Shown: positions 23,264-33,374, counted from the first letter of the stretch. The stretch: DNA of 64,000 nucleotides from Oryza sativa Japonica Group (GCF_034140825.1 NC_089041.1:26983501-27047500), one strand, 5' to 3'. Translations and numbers: made by a program. Notes: generated by a model from the sequence alone, not told the origin.

Positions 23264-23496
23264 CTACATCAGTCCCAAAATACTTGTCGCTTTGATTTTT
23301 TTCTTGCAACCTTTGACCATTCGTCTTATTTAAAAATTAGTGTAAATATAAAAACGAATAAGTCACACTTAAAGTATTTTTATAATAAAGCAAGTTACAA
23401 ACAAAATAAACAATAACTCTATAATTTTTGAATAAGACGAATGATCAAAAGTTATGTAAAAAACACAAAACGACAAGTATTTTTGGACGGAGGTAG
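23264..23496. mobile_element. Stowaway-like MITE, TSD TA
   Basis: Ends CTACATCAGTCCCAAAATAC and GTATTTTTGGACGGAGGTAG with TA flanks. It sits about 110 bp upstream of the CXE TATA box at 23609. Confidence 0.8.
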
Positions 23497-23608
23497 TATC
23501 TAAACATCCTATGTGACCTAGGAGTATGTGACTGGGACGGACAACAGTGTACAACCTTTCGTTGAACAACAGAGACGTACACGTACGCAATGTTGCACGG
23601 GTCACAGA

Positions 23609-23615
23609 TATAAAA
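23609..23615 (+). promoter_or_regulatory. TATA box of carboxylesterase 1
   Basis: TATAAAA on the coding strand predicts transcription from about 23639-23645. That makes the ATG at 23638 unlikely to be used and favours 23668 or a later one. Confidence 0.6.
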
Positions 23616-23667
23616 TGCACACGCTACAACGCAGCGGATGTACTCATTGCGTTGGTGCACTGCACGC

Positions 23668-24723
23668 ATGCAGCGAGAGATGCCCGCCGACGCTGACATG
23701 ACGCGCCGCCGCCGCTCGCCGTCGCTACCGTGCGCGGTGCGCGTGCAGGCGGCCGGCTTCGCGCTCGGGCACCGCCGGGACGGCAGCGTCCGGCGCCTCG
23801 TCTTCTCCCTCTTGGACATCCACGTCAGGGCCAAGCGCCGCGCCGGCGTCCGCTCCGTCGACGTCACCATCGACGCCTCACGCGGCCTCTGGGCGCGCGT
23901 CTTCTCCCCGCCGCCGACGAAGGGAGAGGCGGCGCAGGCGCTCCCGGTCGTCGTCTTCTTCCACGGCGGCGGCTTCGTGCTCTTCTCCGCCGCCTCCTGC
24001 TACTACGACAGGCTCTGCCGCCGCATCTGCCGCGAGCTCCGCGCCGTGGTGGTGTCCGTCAACTACCGCCTCGCCGGCCCCGCGCGCCGCTTCCCCGCCG
24101 CCTACGACGACGGCCTCGCCGCGCTCCGCTACCTCGACGCCAACGGCCTCGCGGAGGCCGCCGGCGTCGCCGCCGTCGACCTCTCCAGCTGCTTCCTCGC
24201 CGGCGACAGCGCAGGGGGCAACATGGTGCACCACGTGGCCCAGCGCTGGGCGGCGGCGTCCGCCGCCTCACCGTCGTCGTCGACGACGCTCCGGCTCGCC
24301 GGCGCCGTGCTGATCCAGCCATTCTTCGGCGGCGAGGAGCGGACGGAGGAGGAGCTGGAGCTCGACAAGGCGGCGCTCACGCTGTCGCTAGCGAGGACGG
24401 ACTACTACTGGCGGGAGTTCCTGCCGGAGGGCGCCACACGGGACCACCCGGCGGCGCACGTGTGCGGCGGCGGCGAGCACGACGTCGAGGTGGCGGAGGC
24501 GTTCCCGGCGGCGATGGTGGCGATCGGAGGGTTCGACCTGCTCAAGGGGTGGCAGGCGAGGTACGTGGAGGCGCTGCGCGGGAAGGGGAAGGCGGTGCGG
24601 GTGGTGGAGTACCCGGGCGCCATCCATGGCTTCTGCTTGTTCCCGGAGCTCGCCGACTCCGGCGAGTTCGTGGAGGAGATGAAGCTGTTCGTCCAGGAGC
24701 ATAGAACCAAGCGTGTGCAGTAG
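23668..24723 (+). CDS. Carboxylesterase, CXE18-type alpha/beta hydrolase (cluster gene 1)
   Basis: A single uninterrupted frame of about 351 aa from the ATG at 23668 (ATGs at 23680 and 23698 are alternatives; 23638 lies at or before the predicted transcription start). It belongs to plant class I carboxylesterases (Abhydrolase_3), the Arabidopsis CXE18 clade, which hydrolyse small esters. Counting from the ATG at 23638: oxyanion motif HGGG at 109-112, nucleophile Ser191 in GDSAGG, Asp300 in GGFDLLKGW, His330 in IHGFCLFPE. The triad is complete, so it is not a GID1 gibberellin receptor, which lacks the histidine. The usual YRLAPEHRFPA segment reads YRLAGPARRFPA here (residues 143-154), a local change close to the active site. 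No signal peptide; likely cytosolic. It is the only plus-strand member and is closest to gene 2 (27043-28080), an inverted pair. GC is about 70%. Confidence 0.9.
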   Translation: MQREMPADADMTRRRRSPSLPCAVRVQAAGFALGHRRDGSVRRLVFSLLDIHVRAKRRAGVRSVDVTIDASRGLWARVFSPPPTKGEAAQALPVVVFFHGGGFVLFSAASCYYDRLCRRICRELRAVVVSVNYRLAGPARRFPAAYDDGLAALRYLDANGLAEAAGVAAVDLSSCFLAGDSAGGNMVHHVAQRWAAASAASPSSSTTLRLAGAVLIQPFFGGEERTEEELELDKAALTLSLARTDYYWREFLPEGATRDHPAAHVCGGGEHDVEVAEAFPAAMVAIGGFDLLKGWQARYVEALRGKGKAVRVVEYPGAIHGFCLFPELADSGEFVEEMKLFVQEHRTKRVQ

Positions 24724-24832
24724 ATGGCTTGTTGGCCCAACGCTGTAATTGATCCAGTGATTATGATGATTCCAGCAGAATTTACGAGATTATTTTTCGA
24801 TTACACGACAGGCTCATATGTATGCACATGTA

Positions 24833-24975
24833 CTCCCCCGTCCCAAAAAAAAAACAATCTAATTAGAGATGGGATATTACCTAGTCCAGCGTATCTAAAC
24901 AAACATATGTCCGGATACGCTGGACTAGGTAATGTCCCACCTTCATAGGTTGGGTTTTTTTTTTAACGGGAGGAG
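24833..24975. mobile_element. Stowaway-like MITE with a long internal hairpin, TSD TA
   Basis: TA-flanked, ends CTCCCCCGTCCCAAAAAA and TTTTTTTAACGGGAGGAG. The arms GGATATTACCTAGTCCAGCG (24872-24891) and CGCTGGACTAGGTAATGTCC (24918-24937) pair with one mismatch across a short loop. It lies about 110 bp after the stop of carboxylesterase 1, possibly in its 3' UTR. Confidence 0.85.
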
Positions 24976-26518
24976 TATATGACAACACACATAACAACAC
25001 AATCATACGCCACCAATACTGTGAGAGGCACTACACGAGAAATAAATTTTATTATTCATTCCTAAGGAATACTCGATGGGATGAGAAATAAATAACAACC
25101 TTGAAGATGAGTAAATATCATAGAGCAAGTTTTATGTCATTTAAGAGATATGCGAGAAATGAAGACATCACATGGGAGACAAAAATCCATCTGCGGTTAT
25201 TTGCTGCCTTTTGTTATCATAATGGTTGCCACCTGCTATTCGTTGCCTTTCGTCGATATACGATTATATTACTATAGTGAAGTGTGTGTCGATGGGTTAT
25301 ACCTCAATCACATGATTCGTTCATATACAAATTGTTTGGAGGACGTAGGAATTGATTGTTAGGAGGATACAAACAAATCTGTAAATGGAGCAAGGGGAAA
25401 GGGATTTTTATATAGGTAGACCCTTGATGACGAGTAATAGCATTATTTCTGTTGACCGGAGCTGGTGTTGCCATCGTATATCAATCTATCACAAGTACAA
25501 AGTAGAGAATAACCTAATCTAGTGTACCAGCGTATCAATGTAAAGCTCGAGTATGGTTAGTCGTTGGTTAGCTATTTTTGGCTTCCTCGAGAATCCATTC
25601 GGCGAGATTGGAGGTTGCTCTATATTTTTTTTATTAGGCTTGTCCTTCACTTCTGGGATCTTGTACTTATATTTTTAGGTGTTTCCTTTTTAAGTAGAAC
25701 TAAGAAGATAAACATAGATACGATCGTCGGTTTTGAGGGCTCTGTATTTATTTTATGTGACTCATTTCTTATCTATTTAGGACTTCCGCTATATGCACGA
25801 GAGTTGTTTCCGTACAAATGGTATATGATGGTCTTGCAAAGCTAAATACATGTGTATAGGGTACTACATATTTAGAGCACTCACGGTCTAAATTTAAAGT
25901 ACTTTTGGTTTTGGCATATATATTTATCTATTCATTTTATTTAAAAATTATGTAAATATGCGAATATAATAAATCATACTTAAAACAACTTCAATAAACA
26001 ATACAAGTCATAACAAAATAAATAATTTTGTAACTTTTTTTTTAAAAAAATATCAAACATACATTCAATGTCACTGGCGTCCTAGAGTCTCAAAGGTCAC
26101 TCTAATCTCAAATATTCTTTTCAGCATAAAATATATAGTAAACTGAGACCGAACAGGATGTATCTTTTTACAATGAATACGAATGTGAATAAAAAAATCT
26201 ATCCAGATTCATGAAATCATTATGTATCTCATCTAATTTCAGGTTGCTATATTTTGAGATCTCCTCTACGTCTTCGTCTCAATCTCCTTGCAAGCGACTA
26301 CTACCAGAATGGAAAGACTCTACGTAGTCCAGGACACTGCGTGTGATACACTTCTTGTCTATCAGGTGGGTAACTGGGCACGCATGGCAGATAGTTGCTG
26401 CCTAGGACTCGCCAAGAACGTGCCACACAGGAGTTCAGAGAAATTCATCTGGAGAAAATGGCAAAACGGTAAAAACAAAAACGAATACGAAACTCACAAC
26501 TCACAAGGAAAAAGTCTA
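24976..26518. other. Gene-free spacer
   Basis: No supported gene. A hydrophobic 93-codon frame at 25564-25845 resembles nothing known. 25860-26060 looks like a worn MITE. Confidence 0.35.
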
Positions 26519-26746
26519 GGGCCTGTTTTGGGGGAGCTTGTTCCAGCTGCAGTTTTTCCTAAAAACTGATTCTGCTAGAAGTTGCCTCAAACAGTCCACA
26601 ACTTCTGAGAATCTGTAGTTACAAATTCTGAAAAATGAACTAAAAAATCAGAAGCTGGAGAAGCTGGGTTTCAGAGCTTTTCTAGATTATCAAAAACTAG
26701 CTACCAAACAGCTGCTTCTTATAATTTAAAGATCCCAAACAGGCCC
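26519..26746. mobile_element. Tourist-like MITE (GGGCCTGTTT)
   Basis: Left end GGGCCTGTTTTGGGGGAGCT, right end GATCCCAAACAGGCCC. Interior inverted motifs AGAAGCTGG and CCAGCTGCAG. Confidence 0.75.
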
Positions 26747-26838
26747 TAGGAGTAGTATCTCTCTCATGATTCATTACTTGATACATACAGAAATCATACA
26801 ACCCCACTAGCTAGTTTATTTAAGTCTATTGCATACTA

Positions 26839-26927
26839 CTCTGTCGAAAAAAAATCCTACCTACGAACCTAAAGCATGTATCCATGTTTATAGGTAGGAT
26901 TGATTATTTTTTTTTTTGACGGAGGGG
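26839..26927. mobile_element. Very short Stowaway-like MITE, TSD TA
   Basis: 89-bp TA-flanked hairpin: CTCTGTCGAAAAAAAATCCT left arm, TTTTTTTTTTGACGGAGGGG right arm, with AATCCTACCTA and TAGGTAGGATT pairing inside. It lies just downstream of carboxylesterase 2. Confidence 0.7.
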
Positions 26928-27042
26928 TATGTATCTGTAAATATTTAAAATTTTCTCCTAAATTATGCAGAAGCCAGCATGATAGCGTCGAATTCTGCGT
27001 GTGATTCGATCAATTGGACACTTAAAAAAAGAACAAATATAA

Positions 27043-28080
27043 TTAAGCCATACGGTTGGAGCTATGCTCCTGGACGAACTGCTTCATCTCCTCCACGAGC
27101 TTGCCGGAGTCGGCGAGCTCCGGGAACGCGTGGAAGCCATGGATGGCGTCCGGGTACTCCACCACCCGCACCGCCTTCCCCTTCTCGCGCAGCGCCGCCA
27201 CGTACCTCGCCTGCCATCCCTTGAGCAGGTCGAACCCGCCGATCACCACCATCGCCGGCGGGAACGCCTCCGCCAGCTCGACGCGCTCGCCGCCGCACAC
27301 GCGCGCCGCCGCGTGGTCCCGGGTGGCGCCCTCCGGCAGGAACTCCCGCCAGAAGTAGTCCGTCCTCGCCAGCGACAGCGAGAGGCTCGCCTTGTCGAGC
27401 CCCACCTCCTCCTCCGTCCGCTCCTCGCCGCCGAAGAAGGGCGATATCAGCACGGCGCCGGCGAGCCGGAGCGACGACGACGGCGAGGTGGTGGACGCCG
27501 CCCAGCGCTGGGCCACGTGGTGCACGATGTTCCCGCCCGCGCTGTCGCCGGCGAGGAAGCAGCGGGAGAGGTCGACGGCGGCGCCGAGCTCGGCGGCGGC
27601 CTCCGCGAGGCCGTTGGCGTCGAGGTAGCGGAGCGCGGCGAGGCCGTCGTCGTAGGCGGCGGGGAAGCGGTGCTCGGGGGCGAGGCGGTAGTTCACGGAC
27701 ACCACCACGGCTCCGACCCCGCGGGAGATGCGGCGGCAGAGCGCGTCGTAGGGGCGCGACGCCGCGGAGAAGAGCACGAAGCCGCCGCCGTGGAAGTAGA
27801 CGACGACCGGGAGCTTCACCGCCGCCGTGTTCGTGGGCGGGCAGAACACGCGCGCCCAGAGGCCGCGGGAGGCGTCGATGGTGACGTCGACGGAGCGGAC
27901 GCCGGCCGCGTCGGGACGGGGGCTGGCCGCGGCGTGGAGGTCGCCGAGGTAGAAGAGGAGGCGCCGCACGCTGCCGTCGGACCGGTGCGCGGCCGAGAGC
28001 GCAGCAAGCTGCACGCGCACCGTCCACGGAAGCGGCGGCGGCGACGACGACGACCGGCGGCTGCGGTCAACGCCGGCCAT
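27043..28080 (-). CDS. Carboxylesterase, CXE18-type alpha/beta hydrolase (cluster gene 2)
   Basis: Intronless minus-strand gene, 345 aa from the ATG at 28080 (MAGVDRSRRSS). The frame is open 38 codons further up (ATG at 28194), but that stretch (ARQICRIGHIEDQ...) has no counterpart in the other cluster members. Oxyanion hole HGGG at 97-100, Ser180 in GDSAGG, Asp284 in GGFDLLKGW, His314 in IHGFHAFPE; conserved YRLAPEHRFPAAYDDG at 131-146. It is an active-type esterase/hydrolase acting on small esters or acyl conjugates, natural substrate unknown. No signal or membrane segment. The closest relative is gene 1: both share RSVDVTIDASRGLWARVF, LDANGLAEAA and FFGGEERTEEE. Alternative reading as a GID1-like receptor is rejected because the catalytic His is present. 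Confidence 0.92.
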   Translation of the reverse strand: MAGVDRSRRSSSSPPPLPWTVRVQLAALSAAHRSDGSVRRLLFYLGDLHAAASPRPDAAGVRSVDVTIDASRGLWARVFCPPTNTAAVKLPVVVYFHGGGFVLFSAASRPYDALCRRISRGVGAVVVSVNYRLAPEHRFPAAYDDGLAALRYLDANGLAEAAAELGAAVDLSRCFLAGDSAGGNIVHHVAQRWAASTTSPSSSLRLAGAVLISPFFGGEERTEEEVGLDKASLSLSLARTDYFWREFLPEGATRDHAAARVCGGERVELAEAFPPAMVVIGGFDLLKGWQARYVAALREKGKAVRVVEYPDAIHGFHAFPELADSGKLVEEMKQFVQEHSSNRMA

Positions 28081-28587
28081 CTCTTGCTGCACCAAGTGTG
28101 GAGGAGAGTTTTTTTTTTCTTTTTGAGTGAATTGCAGGAGTGATGTGGTGCTTTGATCTTCGATGTGACCAATGCGACAAATCTGTCGCGCCATTAATTA
28201 ATGTTTAAGGACAAGTTGTTCGCAAGTTGCACACGGCACAGTGGCTGTGGAGTTATATTTTATTTCAATTTGTTTGTTTAGTTTTACTACTAGTATAAAT
28301 TATTGTTTGATAAAGCTCAAACTGTAATAAGAGTGCCAAAGTACTGAAAGAGAAGTGCAGATGACTCAAGAGTTGCAAATTTCTGCCATATGTAAAAGCT
28401 TCTGTTCTTTATTGTGTAGATATATTTTGACCCTTGAATATTTGAACATTGGTAATGGTAATATGATGTAATCCTAGTTGGCCAAAATCATGTCCAATTA
28501 GCTCAAATTCTCTGTCCATATCCCGCAAATTCTCAAATTTCCTTCGTCTCTTCGGTTGCTTCCCGTTCATCTTCTCCATCATCGTCG

Positions 28588-29027
28588 TCATCGCATCCAC
28601 AGTCGCTGTCCATAGCCTTCCTCTTCGTCTTCTCCACGACCGGCGTGTGCACAGCCGCAGGTGCAAGGGTTGTCGCCGTTGTCGTCGATCTCGCACTCGA
28701 CGTAGCCATGGGCAGCGAGCTCCGCCTTGACCCACTCCTGCTGCTCCTTCCAGTACTCGTTCAGGTGCCGTATATATGGCCTCCGCACCGTCGGCGTCCA
28801 AGCTGCAGGAGCGCCTCCTCCTCCGCCTCGCTCGCCGCCAGATCTTCGCTCTGTAACACGGTCGCGGGGCGGACATCGTGACAGGATGTGCGGTCGATCT
28901 GCTCCTGCAGCATCCTCCACTTCCTCAGCTTCTTCATTATCTTCTTCATCCCTTCGGCTTGCGACGACCAACTCCAGTTCATCGCCGGCAGAATCTGGAT
29001 TTGTTGGGATTTTTCTGATGGATTCAT
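28588..29027 (-). pseudogene. Decayed small acidic-protein gene, copy 1
   Basis: Homologous to copy 2 at 30301-30744, but the similarity is spread over three reading frames. MKKLRKWRMLQEQID lies in one frame (within 29027-28761). A stretch matching the LRRVDADDAVAKRE part lies in a second. KEQQEWVKAELAAHGYVECE with a CTCGCAHAG tail lies in a third (ending at 28588). At least two frameshifts therefore separate the conserved blocks. The family has a Lys/Arg-rich N-terminus, a helical KEQQEWVKAELAAHGY block, a CxCxC motif and an acidic tail; I do not recognise a known domain. Similarity continues into the upstream region (GTTTCCTTTGYGAATTC), so gene and promoter were duplicated together. A gene model using one frame alone is conceivable but would lose half the family sequence. 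Confidence 0.55.
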
Positions 29028-29174
29028 GGATCGCTACGGGACCACGCCATAAATGGGCCAGAATGCCCGTGTTCTACTCGGCCTCGGGCTCCTAGTTTCC
29101 TTTGTGAATTCTCCGCCGCGCCCATGTGTGCCGGCCCAGGCTCCCACCAAATACTTCTCTGTGACTTGTGAGGA

Positions 29175-30042
29175 GGAAAAAGTACACCGGAGATACCTAC
29201 TCTTGTCGCCGATTTACAAAATCATCCCTTAACCAAAAAACCAAATACAATGTATCCTCCAACTTTTAAAACCAGTGCAAACAAAATCCTTCGATGGTAT
29301 TGTCCCCAGTTTCAGCTAACAAGGCACCAATGTGGCTCCTTCGACTAGATCTTCATCTCACATGGCGCTTATGTGACGGTTTCATCAAGAAACAAATTAT
29401 AAAATAATAAAAATGGGTGGGCCAATTGATCAGATCCCCTTATTCCTTTTCTCTCTTCTTCCTCTCTTTTCTTGCGTCAGACAGGAAGGAAGGACATGAG
29501 GACGATGGCGAGGTATGCACCTTGCCCTTCCCCATTTCTCTCCCAAGCTTCTCCACTCCTCCGCGGATGACCCCGCCCATCTCCTCTGCGCCATCCAGCT
29601 CCTATTCACCGCCGGTGCCCTCCTCCATGGTATGGTCACCGTGGTTGCCTCCTCTCCCACCTCACCTCGCCAGCCTCCTTCGCTCCCGACGCTTCCCTCT
29701 ACCCAGCGCCGCCATGTCGCTCGTCGTCGGCCGTCGGACCTCCTCCTCTCCGCACCGGACAGCCAGCCCACCCAAATGACGACAAGAAAAACGAGAAAGG
29801 GTAGAAAGGGAGAGAAGAGGATAAGAGAGAGGGTAATGCCGTGGTCACCTTGATATGTGGGGTTCACGTGGGTTCCATGGTGACTCAGTCGTCATGTCGG
29901 ACAAAACCAGGATCAATGTTGTCTAAGGACCTGGAATGATCTAGTTTTGTAAGTTGAGGGATCTTATACATCTGGTTTTTTTAGTTGAGTGACGATTTTG
30001 TAATTCGGTGACAAGATGAGGGACCTCGGACGTACTTTTTCC
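29175..30042. mobile_element. Mutator-like non-autonomous element, 868 bp
   Basis: Inverted ends: left GGAAAAAGTACACCGGAGAT; right (reverse complement) GGAAAAAGTACGTCCGAGGT. They remain alignable for about 75-130 bp (RTCTTGTCRCCGAWTTACAA). Flanking 9-mers TTGTGAGGA (29166-29174) and GTACGAGGA (30043-30051) agree at 6 of 9, a plausible worn TSD. The interior 29410-29850 is CT/GC-rich without a recognisable transposase and might be captured host sequence. Confidence 0.65.
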
Positions 30043-30300
30043 GTACGAGGACACCTTGTCTCCATATGGCCCATCAAAAGCCCATCACCGTCGTTCTCTT
30101 CCTTCTTCCCACCAACGCATCCTCCCTATTCTTCCCCAACGTTCAAGTTCAAAGTTCAAACAAGCAGCCATGGCTACCAAGAAACCTCCAATCATGCTGT
30201 TTAACTATTAAAACTGGTAGACAGCAGGCTAGTATTAATCACACATAATCATATTAAAAAATATAATGCAGAAATTATCAGTGATCGAGGTTCCAGCCGT

Positions 30301-30744
30301 CTAATTTCCCGAACAGATTTTCTTCTCTTCAGTTTCGTCCTCATAACAATCATCGTCTCCTTCTTGTTCTTCTTCTTCTTCTTCCTCCTCATGGTCGGCA
30401 GCATAGGCGCAGCCGCAGGTGCAGGGGTTGTCGTCGTCGTCGATCTCGCACTAGACGTAGCCATGGGCGGCGAGCTCGGCCTTGACCCACTCCTGCTGCT
30501 CCTTGTGGTACCGGTCCATCTCCCGCTTGGCCACCGCGTCGTCGGCGTCCACCCGCCGCAGCCTCTCCTTGAGCGCGTCGCTGATCTGCAGGCGGCCGAT
30601 GTCCACGTCGTAGCGCGGCGGCCGGGCTGGCTCCGGCGACCACGACAGGATGAGGTCGATCTGCTCCTGTGGCATCCTCCACTTCCTCAGCTTCTTCTCC
30701 TCCTTCTTCTCTTCGCCGACGTTGTTGACCTCGTCGACGGCCAT
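30301..30744 (-). pseudogene. Small acidic-protein gene, copy 2, with one internal stop
   Basis: Starts MAVDEVNNVGEEKKEEKKLR at 30744 and runs open for 97 codons to a TAG at 30453-30451. The same frame continues past that stop for another 49 codons with family-like content (CEIDDDDNPCTCGCAYAADH, then a long Glu run, ending EEKKICSGN) to a TAG at 30303-30301. Copy 1 has GTCGAG where copy 2 has GTCTAG, so one G-to-T change explains the stop. The result is either a truncated 97-aa protein or a recent pseudogene. Conserved block: KEQQEWVKAELAAHGYV. The function is unknown. A 1.46-kb MULE is inserted about 130 bp upstream of the start. Confidence 0.6.
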
Positions 30745-30874
30745 CTCCGTCGTCGCGGCGGTGGTTCGATCGATGCTGGATTAATCTTGGATTGCTTGGG
30801 GATTTTTTTTTTCTGCCATAAATAGGGGCAGAAAGGTCTCCATGTTCTTCTTGGTTTCCTTTGCGAATTCGGAT

Positions 30875-32338
30875 GGAATAAGTTCACTTCATGACCCTCA
30901 AAAGTGATCGAAATCTAATCCATGACCTCAAATTACAAAACCGGATATCTTGACCCCCAAACTCTTAATACCCGTGCAATTTTACTCCCAGTGCGGTTTT
31001 GGAGAGCGGTTTCGCTGACGTGGCGCCTACGTGGCAGCATTGACTCGGTCTTCTTTCCACGTGGTGTTGACGTGGCGCTGAGGTGGCATTAGAAATAAAA
31101 AAAATATGCGTGGGACCCATCTGTCATTCACACACAAAATAAAAGTGGGGCCCACTGACATGTGGGCCCCACATGTCATCCTCTCTCTCACTACCCTTCT
31201 TCTTCCTCCTCTCTCCGTTGTTTCTCTCTCTCCGTTGACATAAGCCGCCGGCAGGAGGGGGCTCGAGTGCCGGTGGTGGTGGGTGGGTGATGGAGTGGTG
31301 GTGGCGGTGGGCGGTGGACGGTGTACCTCCGGCGACGGGCGCAGGAGCAGCTCCTTCTACCGCACTGGGCCTCGGGCGACTGGGCGACGGTAGGCGGTGG
31401 ACGGTGGGGAGCACGGGCGGCGGGAGCTAAAGAGGCGGCGGCGGCGGCGGACCTCGGGTGTGTAGGCGACGGTGGGCGATAGACGGTGGGGAGCACAGGC
31501 GGCGGGAGCTAAAGAGGCGGCGGCGGCGGTGGGCTGGATCGTCCGGCTGCTGCCCGCCCCCTCTATCTCCTCCTCCTCGTAGTCGTCGCCGTCGACCTCC
31601 CCGACCATGCAGAGTACCAGATCGAGACCAGCCGTCCGCCGCCCCTCGTACGCCCGCCGCCGCCGCCGCCGCTCTCGTCTCCGACCTTGTCGGCTGCGGC
31701 CATAGCCACCACCCACGGGACGCGTCGCCGCCACTCCGGGTCAGCACGCGGCAGCGCTGTCGTGAGCGCGAGTGCGGGAGGAGGCACCGGCGGCGGCGGT
31801 GGCGGCGACAACACGAGCTCGGCGGCTCCGCCTCTCCCCTCTCCCTTCCGGCCCTTACACACCGCCGCCTCCTCTCATGTCACCCATCACATCCGTTTCC
31901 TCCCTCACCTGCTCTCCTCTCCTCTCCTCTCTCCACTTGGCGAGGCCGCCGCCACCGCTTCAGCTTCCTCCGCCGCTGCCGCCGCTCTGGCGCCCGCCCG
32001 CTGCCGCTCCAGCCTCCCATGCTCCCCGCGGCCGGCCGAAGGAGAGAGGAGAAAAAGAAAGAAAGAGAGAAGGGAGGAAGAAGAAAGGGAGATAGAGGAT
32101 CCCACGCATATTTTTATTTCTAATGCCACCTAAGCGCCACATCAACGCCACGTGGAAAAGAAGACCGAGTCAATACTGCCACGTAGGCGCCACGTCAGCG
32201 AAACCGCCCTCCAAAACCGCCCAGGGAGTCAAATTGCACCGGTTTTAAGAGTTTAGGGGTCGAGATATCCGGTTTTGTGGTTTAGGGTCATGGATTAGAT
32301 TTCGATCACTTTTGAGGGTCATGAAGTGAACTTATTCC
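30875..32338. mobile_element. Mutator-like element (possible Pack-MULE), 1464 bp, TSD AATTCGGAT
   Basis: Exact 9-bp duplications AATTCGGAT at 30866-30874 and 32339-32347. Terminal inverted repeats of about 260 bp begin GGAATAAGTTCACTTCATGA on both sides and include GAGGGTCATG and CAGCGAAACCGC motifs. The interior (31140-32080) is very GC-rich, coding-like in composition, and lacks a transposase. It contains an 82-bp direct duplication around ACGGTGGGGAGCAC (31401 and 31483). Such GC-rich interiors often prove to be captured gene pieces; no source gene is recognised here. It lies upstream of the small acidic-protein gene copy 2. Confidence 0.85.
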
Positions 32339-32347
32339 AATTCGGAT

Positions 32348-33180
32348 TCGGCCTCTCGAGCAAATGCTATTATGTGGGCCTTGTGTTGATATGGGCCGGT
32401 ATCTCGGCCCATTAAGAGCCTGTAATAAAAGTACGAAATGTTCTTCAAAATGTACTGCTGTACTTTTGAATTTAGTTTCTCTATATACTCGTGTAAGTCG
32501 ATCGCTCTCGTTTTAATACTGATTTAATTCTCGTCCCGTTTCCCCTTTTTTTTTGCGACAAAAAAAAGTCTGAAATGTGCCGATGTGCTTGTGCTCCACG
32601 TGAACAGAACCGTGTAGTTTATTTTATCCTTAAGAGTGTCACTTTTAAATGTGACAATTAACTCTTTGACATTGGACCCACATATCATGGAGGGGAGGGG
32701 CCACCGCGCACCGCTCTCCCCCTTGTTGCCGCGCCGCCACCGGCCTCCTCCTCTCCAGCCAAATCAAAAAGAGGGAGGTGAGGGGAGAGAGTGGGGCAGC
32801 CGCCGCCCCTGGCCTCCTCCCCTCCAACCAGATTTGGGAAGGAAGGGGGAGTGGGGCGCTGCCACCGACGCTCCATATGCTGCCTTGCTGCCACCAACCT
32901 CCCCTCCTTGACTCCACCAGACTGTCACCCGCGAAAGTCGCCGCCGCCGGATCCACCACACGCTTGACTCGCCGTCACCAGATCTGCCACCCGCTTGATT
33001 CGTTGCCGCTGGATCCGTCGGTGAAGACGGAGGAGGGGGGTGTGCACCAGTGAGGAAGGAGGAGGGGTGCACGCCGGTGGGCATCTGCAGGGAAGGAGAA
33101 GGAGAGGGGTAGGGAAGGAGTGCGTACCGATAGGGATGGAGAGGGAGTAAAGAGTTAGGTGCGGTGGAGAGAGCTGATCT
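32348..33180. other. Gene-free spacer with GC-rich CT/GA segment
   Basis: 32420-32616 is duplicated in diverged form at 33827-34211 (shared GAAATGTGC and GCTCCRCGTGAACAGAAYCG). 32690-33120 is GC-rich with long overlapping frames of no family. No gene supported. Confidence 0.4.
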
Positions 33181-33374
33181 TTTAATATGGCAGTCCTCTT
33201 CAACCGCCAGTGGAAATCGCTAAAGTGAGCCGCCAGCAAAAAGATACACTTTCGTTGGCCAGCGAAGATCCATTTTTGCTGGCGGTCTATAGCCCCATTG
33301 TCGCTGGTAGTTTTCACGTATGGCCGCCGGAGAAAATAATAAGGTGACGCCATAAAAGATCGATTTTGTAGTAG
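33181..33374. mobile_element. CACTA-like (En/Spm) element end, fragment
   Basis: Subterminal motifs CGCCAGCAAAAA / TTTTTGCTGGCGG / GTCGCTGG recur in both orientations, and the segment stops at GATTTTGTAGTAG, resembling the complement of CTACTACAAAA-type CACTA ends. No matching left terminus was found. Confidence 0.4.

Noticed and set aside
25564-25845. Hydrophobic 93-codon frame as a small membrane protein
   Set aside because: AT-rich spacer with no promoter or homologue I recognise; expected by chance.
27064-28143. Long plus-strand open frame (359 codons) opposite carboxylesterase 2, with similar ones at 34642-35691, 37025-38128 and 39904-41043
   Set aside because: Antisense shadows of GC-rich genes; low-complexity Arg/Val/Glu/Ala composition, repeated at the same relative place in every cluster member.
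27043-28194. Upstream start at 28194 for carboxylesterase 2 (383 aa)
   Set aside because: The extra 38 residues have no counterpart in the four neighbours, and composition changes abruptly at 28080.
31124-32133. Many long frames inside the 30875-32338 MULE
   Set aside because: Simple (CGG)n-type composition on both strands; none can be tied to a known protein by reading.
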